A stretch of 64,000 nucleotides of DNA from Rhodospirillaceae bacterium (GTDB taxonomy: Bacteria > Pseudomonadota > Alphaproteobacteria > Rhodospirillales > Rhodospirillaceae), in assembly GCA_947476925.1 (NCBI GenBank), contig CANJSF010000005.1, positions 1-64,000 of the forward strand, read 5' to 3'. Below, piece after piece: positions 42,918 through 51,928 of the stretch. The notes beneath the pieces are model-generated. The model had not been told where the DNA came from and made no database searches. It saw nothing but the letters and a program-made list of their open reading frames with translations. The position numbers and the translations under genes were made by a program. Position 1 is the stretch's first letter. Each line of letters begins with the position of its first letter.

Positions 42918-44120
42918 GTGTTTCGTATGGTGCGGTTTCGCCGCGACAAAGAAGCAGCCTATCAAGCCGAGCAGACCAAGCGCTTAGCCCCGTCGCAGCG
43001 TTGGATGGTGCTGGCCGCTGGCGCCAGCTACGGCCTGGCAGACTTGTGGCTTGGCGTCGCGGCCGGCGACACAACCGGCATGTTGATGGGCTCGTCGTTA
43101 GCGTTGTTGGTGGCCACATTGGCCCTTTGGGGCCTAATGCGAACCGAGTTCGTACGCGAGCGCATCGAGATTGTTCCCATCATCATCGCGCTGACGTTTG
43201 GCGCACATCAAGTTTATAGCTTGGCCCTTGCCCCCGATGGCGGTCCGCTACGCGCGGCGTTTGTGTTTGGCGCATTGGCGGCCTTCACAACTCTGATTTC
43301 GCCCACGATTCAAACCGCGTTCGCGTCGATCATCACCGCAGCGGTGGTTGCCGCCATTGGGTTTGGCGTGGTCCTGCCCAACCAAGGCGTGAGCGTTGAT
43401 TTAGTCGACACACTCACGTTTGCTGTTCCGGTGATCAGTATTGTGCTTGGCCTCGCGATGACGCTGGATTATGCGCGGCGCGAAGCATTTTCCTACAGGC
43501 ACGAGTTGGGCCGCCGGGCCACCACCGATGACATCTCAGGCGTATCGAACCGCGCACATATTCATCAATTGGCGCAAAACGAATTTGGGCGCGCGCGCCG
43601 CTACAAAGAACCGCTGTCGATTGTGATGATTGAAATCGATGGCTTTGAGTCAGTGATGGAAAATGCTGGGCCCATTGCGCTTGATACGCTAATCCAAGTG
43701 TTCTCGGGCTATTGCGTGATTGTGATGCGCCACTGCGACAGCTTCGGCCGCCTAGGTCCAAAGCGCTTCCTTGCGTTACTGCCCGAAACACCGGCCAAGG
43801 GAGCCATGGTGTTGGCCACCCGCATGGTTCGCGAGTTGGCCGCCTTGGACGTGATGGTCGACGACGACAAACTGAATTTCACCGTCAGCATTGGCGTAGC
43901 TGAGGCGCACCCCAATGACAAATGGGCGGGCGACCTCATGCGCCGCTGCACGCAAGCCTTAGACGACGCAATCGAAAGCGGCCGCAACACCGCCGTGCTG
44001 GCACATGCCAACGCGCAAGCAAACGCAAATGACGCCAGCGCCTCACCAATGATGAGCGGCAGTGCCGCAAACGTCATGATGCCCGAAGCGTCATCAGGTG
44101 GTATGCGCAAAACGGCGTAA
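42918..44120 (+). CDS. Membrane protein with degenerate GGDEF domain
   Basis: The protein has 400 residues. Six predicted membrane segments (about 30-185) precede a GGDEF-like domain (about 200-365). The signature is GPKRF (280-284) instead of GGDEF, and the metal-binding aspartate of the IDID region is glutamate (MIEIDGF), so cyclase activity is very unlikely. Such domains can bind GTP or c-di-GMP or scaffold other proteins. GTG 42918 is preferred because GGGGGAGAG lies at the right distance; an ATG 21 bases upstream precedes that site. The C-terminus is an alanine/methionine-rich low-complexity tail. Confidence 0.88.
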   Translation: MFRMVRFRRDKEAAYQAEQTKRLAPSQRWMVLAAGASYGLADLWLGVAAGDTTGMLMGSSLALLVATLALWGLMRTEFVRERIEIVPIIIALTFGAHQVYSLALAPDGGPLRAAFVFGALAAFTTLISPTIQTAFASIITAAVVAAIGFGVVLPNQGVSVDLVDTLTFAVPVISIVLGLAMTLDYARREAFSYRHELGRRATTDDISGVSNRAHIHQLAQNEFGRARRYKEPLSIVMIEIDGFESVMENAGPIALDTLIQVFSGYCVIVMRHCDSFGRLGPKRFLALLPETPAKGAMVLATRMVRELAALDVMVDDDKLNFTVSIGVAEAHPNDKWAGDLMRRCTQALDDAIESGRNTAVLAHANAQANANDASASPMMSGSAANVMMPEASSGGMRKTA

Positions 44121-44124
44121 GTTG

Positions 44125-45321
44125 TCAGCGGCGCTCCAGCACCAGATATAGCCCATCCTCGAACTGTTGACCGTCGCGGCGTAAAGGTGCGGCGTGTTCA
44201 GCAATCAAGCGAAAGCCATTCTGCATGGCCAAGGCTTTGAGGTGTTCCGGGTTGTGCGCATAGCGCCCACTGGTTTCCAAGACAAACCCCGCTTGCGACG
44301 TTGGTTCAATGGTAAAGGCCAGTACACCGCCCGACATTAAACAGCGCGCAGAGTGCGTAAAAATACCTGCGACATCGCCGACATAAATGAACACATCGGT
44401 GGCGGCGATGAGGTCGAAGCGCAGCTGAGTTTGACCGAGATAAAGTTCTGCCTCGGACTTTGCGACATCAGAATAAAGCGCTCGCGCGCGGGTGGCGTCG
44501 ACCATGCGTTGCGAGAGATCAACGCCGACCAAAACGTCGCCCGCGTAAACATTGCGAATGGCGGCGCCAAATAATCCTGTGCCACAACCCAGATCAAGCA
44601 CGCGTGCAAATCGCGCACGGTCGGGATAGTGAAGATAGATCAGATCCACGAGAGTTTCGGGCGCGCGGTAATCCAGCCGCGCAACCAAGTGCGTTTCGAA
44701 CCGTGCTGCATAACCGTCGAAAAATTCTTCAACATAGGCCCAATCAGGGTGCGACGGTGTTTGCCCACGCGCTGCGATCAACAGATGCCGCGTGGCGACG
44801 TTGTCCGGGTTAATAGCGACCGCGCGTTCCAATGCATTGATCATCGCTGGCGTATCGCCCAACGCACGATGCACGTTGGCCAAGCCCGCCCAGGCGAGTT
44901 CAAAATCGGGTCGCTCGGCGACGAGCGCGTCGAAGTATGGTTTGGCTTGCGCATGGAAGCCCTGATCGACCAACGTAGCCGCCAGGTTTTGCTGCGCGTC
45001 GATATTGCGAGGGTCCAGTTCGACAACTCGGCGAAACGCAGCTTCAGCTTCCGCAGCTAGCCCGCGCTGGTAGAGCACAATACCCAACCTGAAAAAGATA
45101 TTGGCCCCTTGGGGTTCCAGCTCGGTGGCGCGTTGCAAGGCGTCGGTCGCCGCGACGAGGTCGCCTGTTTGGGTCAGGCATAACCCCAGCAGCGCCCAGG
45201 CGCGCATCTCGCTAGGCACGTCGGCGACGATGCGGCGATAGAGCGCAATCGCATCGAGCCAGCGGTTAGCTTGATAATGCGCCTGAGCTTCGGCGTAGGC
45301 CGCCTTCAACGACGCAGGCAC
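44125..45321 (-). CDS. TPR repeat protein with C-terminal methyltransferase domain
   Basis: The protein has 398 residues. Several tetratricopeptide repeats (roughly 5-175; AYAEAQAHYQANRWLDAIALYRRI, AWALLGLCLTQTGDLVAATDAL, AIFRLG-type helices) precede a class I methyltransferase with motif I VLDLGCGTGLFG, post-I VGVDLSQRM and FDLIAATDVFIYVGD. The GTG start lies four bases after the stop of the upstream NTF2-like gene and fits the first TPR helix. It faces the three-gene methyltransferase run across two other genes. The methyl acceptor is unknown. Confidence 0.88.
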   Translation of the reverse strand: MPASLKAAYAEAQAHYQANRWLDAIALYRRIVADVPSEMRAWALLGLCLTQTGDLVAATDALQRATELEPQGANIFFRLGIVLYQRGLAAEAEAAFRRVVELDPRNIDAQQNLAATLVDQGFHAQAKPYFDALVAERPDFELAWAGLANVHRALGDTPAMINALERAVAINPDNVATRHLLIAARGQTPSHPDWAYVEEFFDGYAARFETHLVARLDYRAPETLVDLIYLHYPDRARFARVLDLGCGTGLFGAAIRNVYAGDVLVGVDLSQRMVDATRARALYSDVAKSEAELYLGQTQLRFDLIAATDVFIYVGDVAGIFTHSARCLMSGGVLAFTIEPTSQAGFVLETSGRYAHNPEHLKALAMQNGFRLIAEHAAPLRRDGQQFEDGLYLVLERR

Positions 45322-45325
45322 GCCG

Positions 45326-45793
45326 TTAGCGCTGCGGCTGCGCCCGCGCCATGGCACCCACGAGCTTCCATTCCGCGCCCTCTTTGTTCCAAACGTGGAC
45401 GACCTCAAACGTCTCGTCCACCGGTTTGCCGTCGGGCTTCATGCTGCGTTTGGTCGTGTAGTAAATAACTCCCGTCGTGCCCGACATCGCAAAGTCGGTT
45501 AACTCCATGGTCAGCTTTTCTTTGGTGAGCCCCACCATGCGCTTGGCATCTTCCTTCAATCCGGTCAGGGGCAATGGCTTGGCCGCACCGGGGGGCCAGC
45601 CGACATAATGGTCCGACGTGTTATCGACGTAGAATTGCAAATTTCCTTTGGCGCGGTTTTCATAAATGCCTTTCTCTTTGGCCCAAATCACATCGCGCGC
45701 CTTGGCTTTTTCATCAGGCGTTTGGGCCAGTGCAGATGCGCACAGGCTGAGAGTCAAAACGCTAGCAACAAAACAACGAGACAAAGACATCAT
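45326..45793 (-). CDS. Secreted NTF2/SnoaL-like protein
   Basis: The protein has 155 residues. A signal peptide (about 1-23, ending ALA) precedes an NTF2-like domain of DUF4440 type, with DVIWAKEKGIYENRAKGNLQFYVD and EVVHVWNKEGAEWKLVGAMARA. The function is unknown; this fold hosts ketosteroid isomerases as well as binding proteins. AAAGGA lies seven bases before ATG 45793. It ends just before the TPR-methyltransferase start, so both share a transcript. Confidence 0.82.
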   Translation of the reverse strand: MMSLSRCFVASVLTLSLCASALAQTPDEKAKARDVIWAKEKGIYENRAKGNLQFYVDNTSDHYVGWPPGAAKPLPLTGLKEDAKRMVGLTKEKLTMELTDFAMSGTTGVIYYTTKRSMKPDGKPVDETFEVVHVWNKEGAEWKLVGAMARAQPQR

Positions 45794-45962
45794 GACCAAA
45801 TCCTTTCGGTGAGTGGGACCAGACCGCATACTGAACGCGACAGGACGGGGCTGTAAACAGGCGACATCGCCCCCCGAATAAGCATTGATTTCAGCCGCTG
45901 TCCCTGGCCTAAGATGGACACCATCACATTGCGAACTTGATCGCCTATTCGGGGGAGCCACC

Positions 45963-46637
45963 ATGTCGATCGATCCATATCTGGTACTCGTCTACGTCCA
46001 TATAGTTTTGTTTGTGTATTGGCTCGGGGGCGACTTGGGGGTCTATGTGACATCGAAGTTCGTTGCCAACCGCAATTTGAGCCTGGAAGAGCGCTTCCGC
46101 TTTATGGATGCTTTATTTGTGTGCGACATGGGCCCACGCACGGCGTTGATTTTGTTGTTGCCTGTGGGCCTGGAAATGGCGCGCATTATCGGTGTGATAA
46201 GCATCAGCCCCGCCATCGGCGGCATCGTGTGGCTGTTCTCGTTCATTTGGCTCGGAGTGAATTGGTGGATGTTCTACAACCAACGTCATGCCCTCACCGC
46301 TACCTTGCGCACCTATGATTTGTACGTTCGCTACGCGCTGATTGCCCTTCTGATCGGCGGGGCGATGTACTCAATTGTGAGCGGTGGGCCGGTGACGGCA
46401 TTGTGGTTGCAGGTCAAATTGCTCGTTTATGCTGTCGTCATTTCATTGGGCGTGTATCTGCGCACTGAAATCACCAAATGGATCATCGGCTTTGGCATGG
46501 TCCGCCAGGGCGGCGAAGCTGCCGACAAAGGCAACACGATCATTGAGGAAGCCTTGCTGCGTTCGCAGCGCGCCGCTTTAGTATTGTGGTCGGGCGTGGC
46601 CTTGGCGGCGTTCTTGGGAAAAGTGAAGCCGTTTTGA
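45963..46637 (+). CDS. Integral membrane protein, paralogue of the one at 32247-32918
   Basis: The protein has 224 residues with about six hydrophobic segments. YVHIVLFVYWLGGDLGVY, NLSLEERFRFMDALFVCDMGPRTAL and a C-terminal GVALAAFLGKVKPF repeat the plan of the copy beside msrP. GGGGGAG precedes the ATG. It is followed 19 bp later by a methyltransferase gene, so it heads a probable operon of three methyltransferases. The conserved His of helix 1 may bind a cofactor; no tested function is known to me. Confidence 0.78.
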   Translation: MSIDPYLVLVYVHIVLFVYWLGGDLGVYVTSKFVANRNLSLEERFRFMDALFVCDMGPRTALILLLPVGLEMARIIGVISISPAIGGIVWLFSFIWLGVNWWMFYNQRHALTATLRTYDLYVRYALIALLIGGAMYSIVSGGPVTALWLQVKLLVYAVVISLGVYLRTEITKWIIGFGMVRQGGEAADKGNTIIEEALLRSQRAALVLWSGVALAAFLGKVKPF

Positions 46638-46656
46638 AAGACTGCGACCGATCCTG

Positions 46657-48177
46657 ATGGCGCACAGCGATGTCAATCGCACGCTGAAAGATAACATCAA
46701 GGCGTTGCTGGCAGACCCTCAGAATGCGGCCTACGCCAGGACGGTCTTCGAAGCGCTGGCGCTGCTTGACGGTTACAAGCTGCCAGCATCTGTCATAGCA
46801 GTGTTGTCGGCTTGGGCCGATCATCCGACGATTGATCCGGCCCCCCTGCCCCGCATCGCGCGCAATGTGCTGATGGCCGACGCACGGTTTGCGGCGTTCG
46901 CGCAAAATCTGACGGACGGTGATTGGTTATTCAATTCACCACTTTTATTGGCAGGCCTTGAGCGCGCTACGGTGAATGACGAAGCGCTGGAACACCTGCT
47001 GACACGCATTCGCCGTCACGTTGTGGTCTCGCAAGATTTTCTCTCTCATTATCCTCGCTTCGTGACGGCCTTGGCACGCCAATGCATCGCCACACGCCAT
47101 ATTTGGGCGGAACAGCCGGGAGAACGTGACGCCTGCGCAGGACACACGGTTTTGCGGTGTCTATACGAGCCGCTTGAGAATTTAACGCACGATGAGCAAG
47201 CACGTCTGCCGCCGCTGTTAGCTTCGATTCATCACGATCGCACGCAAGAAAAAGAGTTAGCGCAAGCGCTGCCGCAACTCACGGCCATTGATCCAGGCGT
47301 GTCGACCGCCGTGAAAGCCCAGTACGAAAATTTTCCCTATCCCTTGTGGCGCGACACGGCATCCAACACCGCGATGGCATGGCCTGAGATGATTGCGCAA
47401 TTTGTCGGGGCAACGCCGACGTCCGTACCTCGGCCCGCGACGCCTGAGGTATTGATCGCGGGCTGCGGCACAGGGCGCTCGACGGCGATGATGGCGAGTT
47501 TATTGCCGGCCGCAAATATTCTGGCAGTCGACCTTAGCCGCACCAGCTTAGGTTATGCGGCACGGCAAGCGCGCGGCATGAACATCACGAACGTTAAATT
47601 TGGTGTGGCCGATATTTTACGTTTGGGCGACCTTGGTCGGCGGTTTCACCTGATCGAATGCGGCGGTGTGCTGCACCATATGGCCGAGCATGTGCGCGGG
47701 CTTCAGATACTGAGCAACTTGCTCGAGCCCGGCGGATTGCTGAATTTGGCGCTGTATAGCGAACGGGCGCGGGCACCCATAGTCGCTGCACGATACTTCG
47801 TGGCCGAGCACAAATTCAGCGACGACATCGTTGGCATGCGCGCGGCACGCACAGCAATATTCGCCCTGCCTGCCGATCATCCCGCGCGACGAATCACGCG
47901 GCGTTCTGATTTCTACTCGGCCGACGGGCTGCATGACCTGGTGTTTAATACTTACGAGGCGCGATTTACGCCTGCGACGTTGAAGCCATTGATCGCAAGC
48001 TCAGGGTTAGACTTTTTGGGGTTCACTGTCGCAAGGGCTGATCGTTTAGCTGAATACCGCGCCGTCAACCCTCACGACCTTCAAGCGCGTGACCTCGCCG
48101 CCTGGGACGAATTCGACAAAACTTATCCCGATACATTTCAAGGCATGTTCCAGATGTGGTTACAAAGGCCAGCGTGA
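46657..48177 (+). CDS. Large methyltransferase with helical N-terminal region (copy 1)
   Basis: The protein has 506 residues. The first 200 residues are helical and alanine-rich and of unknown fold; a QYENFPYPLWRD element follows, then a class I methyltransferase domain with motif I LIAGCGTGRSTAMMA, VDLSRTSLGYA and GVLHHMAEH. The C-terminal third has LHDLVFNTYEARFTP and GLDFLGF. The same plan recurs in the next gene, so the two arose by duplication. The substrate is unknown. Confidence 0.87.
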   Translation: MAHSDVNRTLKDNIKALLADPQNAAYARTVFEALALLDGYKLPASVIAVLSAWADHPTIDPAPLPRIARNVLMADARFAAFAQNLTDGDWLFNSPLLLAGLERATVNDEALEHLLTRIRRHVVVSQDFLSHYPRFVTALARQCIATRHIWAEQPGERDACAGHTVLRCLYEPLENLTHDEQARLPPLLASIHHDRTQEKELAQALPQLTAIDPGVSTAVKAQYENFPYPLWRDTASNTAMAWPEMIAQFVGATPTSVPRPATPEVLIAGCGTGRSTAMMASLLPAANILAVDLSRTSLGYAARQARGMNITNVKFGVADILRLGDLGRRFHLIECGGVLHHMAEHVRGLQILSNLLEPGGLLNLALYSERARAPIVAARYFVAEHKFSDDIVGMRAARTAIFALPADHPARRITRRSDFYSADGLHDLVFNTYEARFTPATLKPLIASSGLDFLGFTVARADRLAEYRAVNPHDLQARDLAAWDEFDKTYPDTFQGMFQMWLQRPA

Positions 48178-48190
48178 TAGACTAGTTGGT

Positions 48191-49801
48191 ATGACCTCAA
48201 TCGCTGAAGCCGCCGACGCTTATCACGATGCCCAAGCCGCAGTCCGCGTTGGCAACCGTAAAGCAGCGCTGTCGGGCGCGTTGATGGCGCTGGCGCTGGA
48301 CCCGCACACACCCGCCCATCGCCGCATAGCGCTCGACATTCTGGGCGTCACCAGCGGATACAAAACATTGCCGGCGCCGGTGATGGATGCGCTGCGCATT
48401 TGCGCGGCAGACGCGGCACTTGATGTGCAACCCTTGAGCCTGGTGATTAAAACCATCTTTGAGGCCGACCCGCGCTTTGCCGCGATGGAGCGCACGCTGC
48501 AAGGGCCCGCGACAGAGATTGAATCGGCCATCGTCGCTGGGCAGTGGAATTGGTTCTTCGATGAGCCGATTTTTCTAGCGGTCCTGGCGCGCGCGACACT
48601 GATTAGTCTTCGAATCGAACGGGTGTTGAGGGCTGTGCGGAGGCATGTGCTGTTGCACCAGACCAACGTCGTCCCGGTGACAAGTTTTATGACGGCGCTG
48701 GCCCTGCAGTTAAACAATGCGCGCTTTGCCTGGCCAACCCCCAGCGATGAACGCGCGGCGGCGGCCACATCATCGACACCGCTGATCGCGTCGCTGTATC
48801 AACCGTTGCAAAGTTTTGATGACCGCGTCGCAGCATCGCTTCCCGACATTTTGCGGGCCGCACGCCACGCCACGCGCGCGCGTATTGAGCGCGCGCGCGC
48901 CCTGCCAACTCTGACCGAGATCGACGATCAAACCTCACGCCTCGTGCGCGAGCAATACGAGGGCTATCCCTATCCGCCGTGGGATGCCTTGGGGGATGTT
49001 CAGCCAACAACACTTGATCAATTTTTGAAAATGCGATTGGGCGACGCCCATCAGCATCCGCTACGGCCCTCTATTTTGTCGGCTGGGTGCGGCACGGGGC
49101 GCGGAGCAGTTTTGCTGGCCAAAACTTTCCCCAGCGCGATGATCACAGCAGTTGATCTCAGCCGCACCAGCCTGGCCTACGCCGCCATGAAAGCAGAACA
49201 ACATGAAGCTGAGAACATCACATTTGGTGTCGGCGACATTTTGAAATTGCCTGCACTGAACACGCACTATGATTTAATCGAAAGTTCCGGTGTGCTGCAT
49301 CACATGGCCAACCCGGCCGCAGGCTTGGCAGCGCTGGCAAGCGTGCTCAAACCCAACGGCGTCATGCGCATCGCTCTGTATAGCCAACGGGGGCGTTCGG
49401 CAGTAATTGCGGCCCGCGCTGTCTTGGCCGATCAGAGTGTTCCCGACACCGACGATGGCGTGCGGCTCGCCCGGGAGGTTTTGTTGGCATTGCCGGCGAC
49501 ACATCCGGCACGGGGCGTTGTCGACACGCCCGAATTTTTCACGCTGGATGGGCTGCATGACCTGATATTCAATGTGCAGGAATCGCGCTTCACGCCGTTA
49601 GGCTTGAGAAGTTTATTGGCCAGCGCAGGGTTGGATTTTCTCGGCTTTGACATTGCCGACCCCTCCATCAGGCATCGCTACACCGAGATGTTTCCAAACG
49701 AGCCGACGCTACGTGACCTCGACAAATGGGATGCGTTCGAGCAAAACCACACCAGCACCTTCGCTGAAATGTATCAATTCTGGTGCCGCCGGAGCCCTTA
49801 A
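48191..49801 (+). CDS. Large methyltransferase with helical N-terminal region (copy 2)
   Basis: The protein has 536 residues with the same order as the preceding gene: helical N-terminal part, QYEGYPYPPWDA, motif I LSAGCGTGRGAVLLA, VDLSRTSLAYAAMK, GVLHHMANP, LHDLIFNVQESRFTP and GLDFLGF. It starts 13 bp after copy 1, and no clear ribosome site is seen. The 13 bases ACTAGTTGGTATG spanning its start match one arm of the TetR palindrome at 40733. The tandem copies have diverged most in the N-terminal part. Confidence 0.87.
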   Translation: MTSIAEAADAYHDAQAAVRVGNRKAALSGALMALALDPHTPAHRRIALDILGVTSGYKTLPAPVMDALRICAADAALDVQPLSLVIKTIFEADPRFAAMERTLQGPATEIESAIVAGQWNWFFDEPIFLAVLARATLISLRIERVLRAVRRHVLLHQTNVVPVTSFMTALALQLNNARFAWPTPSDERAAAATSSTPLIASLYQPLQSFDDRVAASLPDILRAARHATRARIERARALPTLTEIDDQTSRLVREQYEGYPYPPWDALGDVQPTTLDQFLKMRLGDAHQHPLRPSILSAGCGTGRGAVLLAKTFPSAMITAVDLSRTSLAYAAMKAEQHEAENITFGVGDILKLPALNTHYDLIESSGVLHHMANPAAGLAALASVLKPNGVMRIALYSQRGRSAVIAARAVLADQSVPDTDDGVRLAREVLLALPATHPARGVVDTPEFFTLDGLHDLIFNVQESRFTPLGLRSLLASAGLDFLGFDIADPSIRHRYTEMFPNEPTLRDLDKWDAFEQNHTSTFAEMYQFWCRRSP

Positions 49802-49806
49802 CGTAC

Positions 49807-50586
49807 ATGACCACGACCTGGAACCCCGATTTGTATTTGCGCTATGCAGCTTATCGCGCACGACCAGCCGACGATTTGCTGCCGCGCCTGACGTTGTCAG
49901 TTGCGGGCGATGTTTATGATTTGGGCTGCGGTCCCGGCACTCTGACCAAACGCCTGAAAGAAAAGTGGCCTGCTCGGCGTGTCGTCGGTATTGATTCATC
50001 CGCAGCGATGCTTGGTTCAGCGCGCGACAAGTTCCCCACGGACATCGAATGGCAGCAGGCTGATATCTCGCAGTGGACGGCACAGAAGCCGGCAGCATTG
50101 GTCTTCGCCAATGCGTCGCTGCAATGGGTGCCCCACCACACCACCTTGTTTCCTCATCTTATGTCGCAAGTCGTGCCCGGCGGCGTGATGGCTGTGCAGG
50201 TGCCGGAATCAGGCGCGCAGCCCTACCATAAGTGCATCGAGGCCTTGGCCGAATCGGACAAGTGGCGGTCAAAATTCCACGGTGTGCACCCGCACGAAGA
50301 CCCGCTGCCAGTGCGCACCTACTACGATTTGCTGACGCCCCTGGCCGCCAACATCGACATTTGGGAAAGCGAATACCATCACGTGTTGGAGGGTGAAGAC
50401 CCGGTGACCGAGTGGATTTCGAGTACCGGGCTGGTGCCGTTTCTTTCGGTGCTGTCGGATTCTGAAAAGCTCGATTACTTGGCCGATTACAAGGCCTGCG
50501 CCGCCAAGGCCTACCCGCGCCAAACCGACGGCACAGTGCTGTTTACGATGCGACGGCTGTTTATCGTGGCAACCCGGAAAGCTTGA
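49807..50586 (+). CDS. tam: Trans-aconitate 2-methyltransferase
   Basis: The protein has 259 residues and is close in layout to E. coli Tam: WNPDLYLRYAAYRARPADDLL at the start, motif I VYDLGCGPGTLTKRL, VVGIDSSAAML, LVFANASLQWVPHHTTLFPHL and a C-terminal FTMRRLFIVATRK. It methylates trans-aconitate, a spontaneous and inhibitory isomer of cis-aconitate. The gene starts five bases after copy 2 of the large methyltransferase, so it shares that transcript. Confidence 0.92.
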   Translation: MTTTWNPDLYLRYAAYRARPADDLLPRLTLSVAGDVYDLGCGPGTLTKRLKEKWPARRVVGIDSSAAMLGSARDKFPTDIEWQQADISQWTAQKPAALVFANASLQWVPHHTTLFPHLMSQVVPGGVMAVQVPESGAQPYHKCIEALAESDKWRSKFHGVHPHEDPLPVRTYYDLLTPLAANIDIWESEYHHVLEGEDPVTEWISSTGLVPFLSVLSDSEKLDYLADYKACAAKAYPRQTDGTVLFTMRRLFIVATRKA

Positions 50587-50660
50587 TAGCTTGGGCACCG
50601 TATCGTTTTGGCGCCGTATCCGGGCAAGGAACTGAAAGCCCAAGTCGCCAAAAAAAAGCG

Positions 50661-50930
50661 CTAAATAGCCCCCGAAGCCTGAAGGCGCTCAATGCCGTTC
50701 ATGGCCTGCGACAAGGTTAAGTCTGGCCGCACAGCCATAATGGCCTGGGCTGCCACGCGGGTTTGGGTCAGGTCATCACGCCCTAACGAGCGAGCCTGAC
50801 TAAGGCTGCGGGTTATAATTCCGCGAACGTCGGCCAAGTCGGGCAACCCAGGGCGGATCGGCGCATTTGACGCAAGGCTTATCGCCGGTGCCGCTGGCAG
50901 CCAGCGATCTGGTGTGACCATGGTGGTCAT
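50661..50930 (-). CDS. Small hypothetical protein (89 aa)
   Basis: The protein has 89 residues with no membrane segment. The N-terminal third is proline-rich and probably disordered; the rest is a helix pair (LADVRGIITRSLSQARSL and ALSLSQAMNGIERL-like). GAAAGG stands before the ATG at moderate distance. No family is recognised. Codon use is like that of the neighbours, which favours a real gene. Confidence 0.5.
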   Translation of the reverse strand: MTTMVTPDRWLPAAPAISLASNAPIRPGLPDLADVRGIITRSLSQARSLGRDDLTQTRVAAQAIMAVRPDLTLSQAMNGIERLQASGAI

Positions 50931-51079
50931 GGGTGTTGGCCTTTCGGTCGTTCTCTCGAGGCCCCAGTCTTAATGCCGGGGATACCACTAATTGTACCCC
51001 TGGCAGTTTAAAGATCAATGAATTGTGGCAATGGGCCCCACCCCCCATGCCACTGACCGCGCGGCGGAACACCACCTAA

Positions 51080-51364
51080 CTAGCTGATTTTATTACGAAA
51101 CCTGCGCAATTTCGGGTGATCGGCCGCGAATGGCTGACCGCTCGCATTACGCCGAGGAATGGCCTTGGCGCGCTCCTCGGTGGCCTCAACCACGGCTTTT
51201 TTCTCCTCGGGCGTCATCGTCCGCCAAGCGCCTATTTCCTGCAATGTGCGCAAACAGCCGATGCACATTTTGGTGGCGGCATCGACACTGCACACACTGA
51301 TGCAGGGCGAGGCCACGTAGTCATCATCGCCGCGTTGCGGCTCTGGCGGAAGTTGGTCGGACAT
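51080..51364 (-). CDS. DUF1289 family protein
   Basis: The protein has 94 residues. The diagnostic SPCISVCSVDAATKMCIGCLRTLQEI holds four cysteines (a probable zinc or iron-sulfur site), followed by WRTMTPEEKKAVVEATEERAKAI. DUF1289 is a small Fe-S-like family widespread in proteobacteria, with unknown function. ATG 51364 is chosen because the frame upstream is poor in coding signal; no ribosome site is evident. It is divergent from queF. Confidence 0.85.
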   Translation of the reverse strand: MSDQLPPEPQRGDDDYVASPCISVCSVDAATKMCIGCLRTLQEIGAWRTMTPEEKKAVVEATEERAKAIPRRNASGQPFAADHPKLRRFRNKIS

Positions 51365-51462
51365 GGGAGTTGAGAGGTAATGGGGACGAAGCCCGCTTTC
51401 AAGGTCGTTGAGTGCCGGCCCGGCCTGCCTGACAATGGCGCACGACACCAAAAGGACACCAC

Positions 51463-51924
51463 ATGACCGACCGTTACGAGACCTTAAAAAGCCTGGGTGG
51501 GGAATCGACGATCCCAGCCAATCCCGATGCTGCGGTGCTGGAAACCGTGCCCAACCCGCACCAGGAAACCGATTACCTGATCCGCTTCACCTGCCCCGAG
51601 TTTACGTCCATATGCCCGGTGACGGGCCAGCCCGACTTCGCGCATATCATGATTGACTACGCGCCCGACGAAACCATTGTTGAGTCCAAGTCGCTCAAAC
51701 TTTTTCTCACGTCGTTTCGCAATCACGGCGCGTTTCACGAGGACTGCACACTGATGATCGGCAAACGGTTCGTCGAAGCTATGGAACCCAAGTGGCTGCG
51801 TATCGGTGGATATTGGTATCCGCGCGGCGGCATTCCTATCGATGTGTTTTGGCAAACCGGAACCGTGCCGGACGGGTTATGGATCCCCGACCAAGGCGTG
51901 CCGCCCTATCGCGGTCGCGGCTAA
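51463..51924 (+). CDS. queF: NADPH-dependent 7-cyano-7-deazaguanine reductase
   Basis: The protein has 153 residues, the short unimodular form. It reduces preQ0 to preQ1 in queuosine synthesis. The thioimide-forming cysteine is Cys51 ([11 protein letters not shown]), with Asp58 as acid and the NADPH-side ESKSLKL motif (Glu74). [11 protein letters not shown] matches the family. AAAAGGA precedes the ATG. No queC, queD or queE gene is in the window. Confidence 0.95.
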   Translation: MTDRYETLKSLGGESTIPANPDAAVLETVPNPHQETDYLIRFTCPEFTSICPVTGQPDFAHIMIDYAPDETIVESKSLKLFLTSFRNHGAFHEDCTLMIGKRFVEAMEPKWLRIGGYWYPRGGIPIDVFWQTGTVPDGLWIPDQGVPPYRGRG

Positions 51925-51928
51925 GGGC

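Noticed and set aside
50587-50660. Short frame ending in KKKR after tam, as a possible gene remnant
   Set aside because: Seventeen codons only, no start and no match that I recognise. It is too short to support.
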